A DNA stretch of 12,504 nucleotides from Halovenus sp. Its GTDB lineage: Archaea > Halobacteriota > Halobacteria > Halobacteriales > Haloarculaceae. Shown here one piece after another: positions 12,490 through 12,504 of the stretch. The notes beneath the pieces are model-generated. The model had not been told where the DNA came from, ran no database searches, and was given only the letters and a program-made list of their open reading frames with translations. The stretch covers positions 1 to 12,504 of the forward strand of contig JAQCNG010000061.1 of the NCBI GenBank assembly GCA_028275145.1, given 5' to 3'. A program made the translations under genes and the position numbers. Each line of letters opens with the position of its first letter. Positions within the stretch are counted from its first letter, which is position 1.

Positions 12490-12504
12490 CTGTGAGACGG
12501 CCGG

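Noticed and set aside
1..12504. CRISPR arrays or insertion sequences
   Set aside because: No regularly spaced direct repeats and no transposase-like protein are present in either strand.

Overview
The window reads as chromosomal DNA of a halophilic archaeon (class Halobacteria). Base composition is GC-rich and most predicted proteins are very acidic. Most starts have no Shine-Dalgarno sequence but carry a TATA-like element about 25-28 nt upstream, the usual leaderless haloarchaeal layout. The gene families also fit: a cba-type ba3 oxidase, archaeal SepF, a UbaA-like E1 enzyme and a FilR1-type regulator.

Layout. Bases 1-3218 hold the 3' part of an SRPBCC-domain gene (+), then, convergent on the minus strand, a copper P-type ATPase of CopA/FixI architecture preceded by a 68-residue membrane protein. 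Bases 3219-3315 are a compact divergent promoter region. Bases 3316-5992 hold a tightly packed four-gene ba3-type cytochrome oxidase operon (cbaD-cbaB-cbaA-cbaE). Bases 6148-8118 encode acetyl-CoA synthetase under its own promoter. Bases 8285-8644 (-) encode the cell-division protein SepF. A tRNA-Pro(UGG) follows at 8758-8830, then a small gene that looks frameshifted (8958-9222). On the minus strand come a UbaA/MoeB/ThiF-family E1-like enzyme (9298-10152) and a DMT/EamA permease (10538-11518). A helix-turn-helix regulator (11692-12489, +) is divergent from the permease.

How the genes fit together. The copper ATPase and the small membrane protein are transcribed away from the oxidase operon. 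FixI/CcoI-type ATPases supply copper for oxidase maturation in bacteria, and the ba3 oxidase needs copper at CuA and CuB, so the divergent pair probably forms one biogenesis and respiration unit. Between the two TATA elements lies the inverted repeat GTTCCC-N7-GGGAAC, centred almost exactly midway, which makes it a good candidate for a shared operator. Acetyl-CoA synthetase would feed acetate carbon into the same aerobic metabolism.

The least explained part is the 385-base gap between the E1-like gene and the permease gene (10153-10537). It carries a run of perfect or near-perfect hairpins, several with only 3-nt loops. Strong plus-strand TATA motifs (TATAAAAGG and TATAAC) lie just before it. 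Wobble pairs in the stems mostly favour a plus-strand RNA. I do not recognise it as RNase P RNA, SRP RNA or tRNA, and it is the best candidate here for an undescribed structured RNA.
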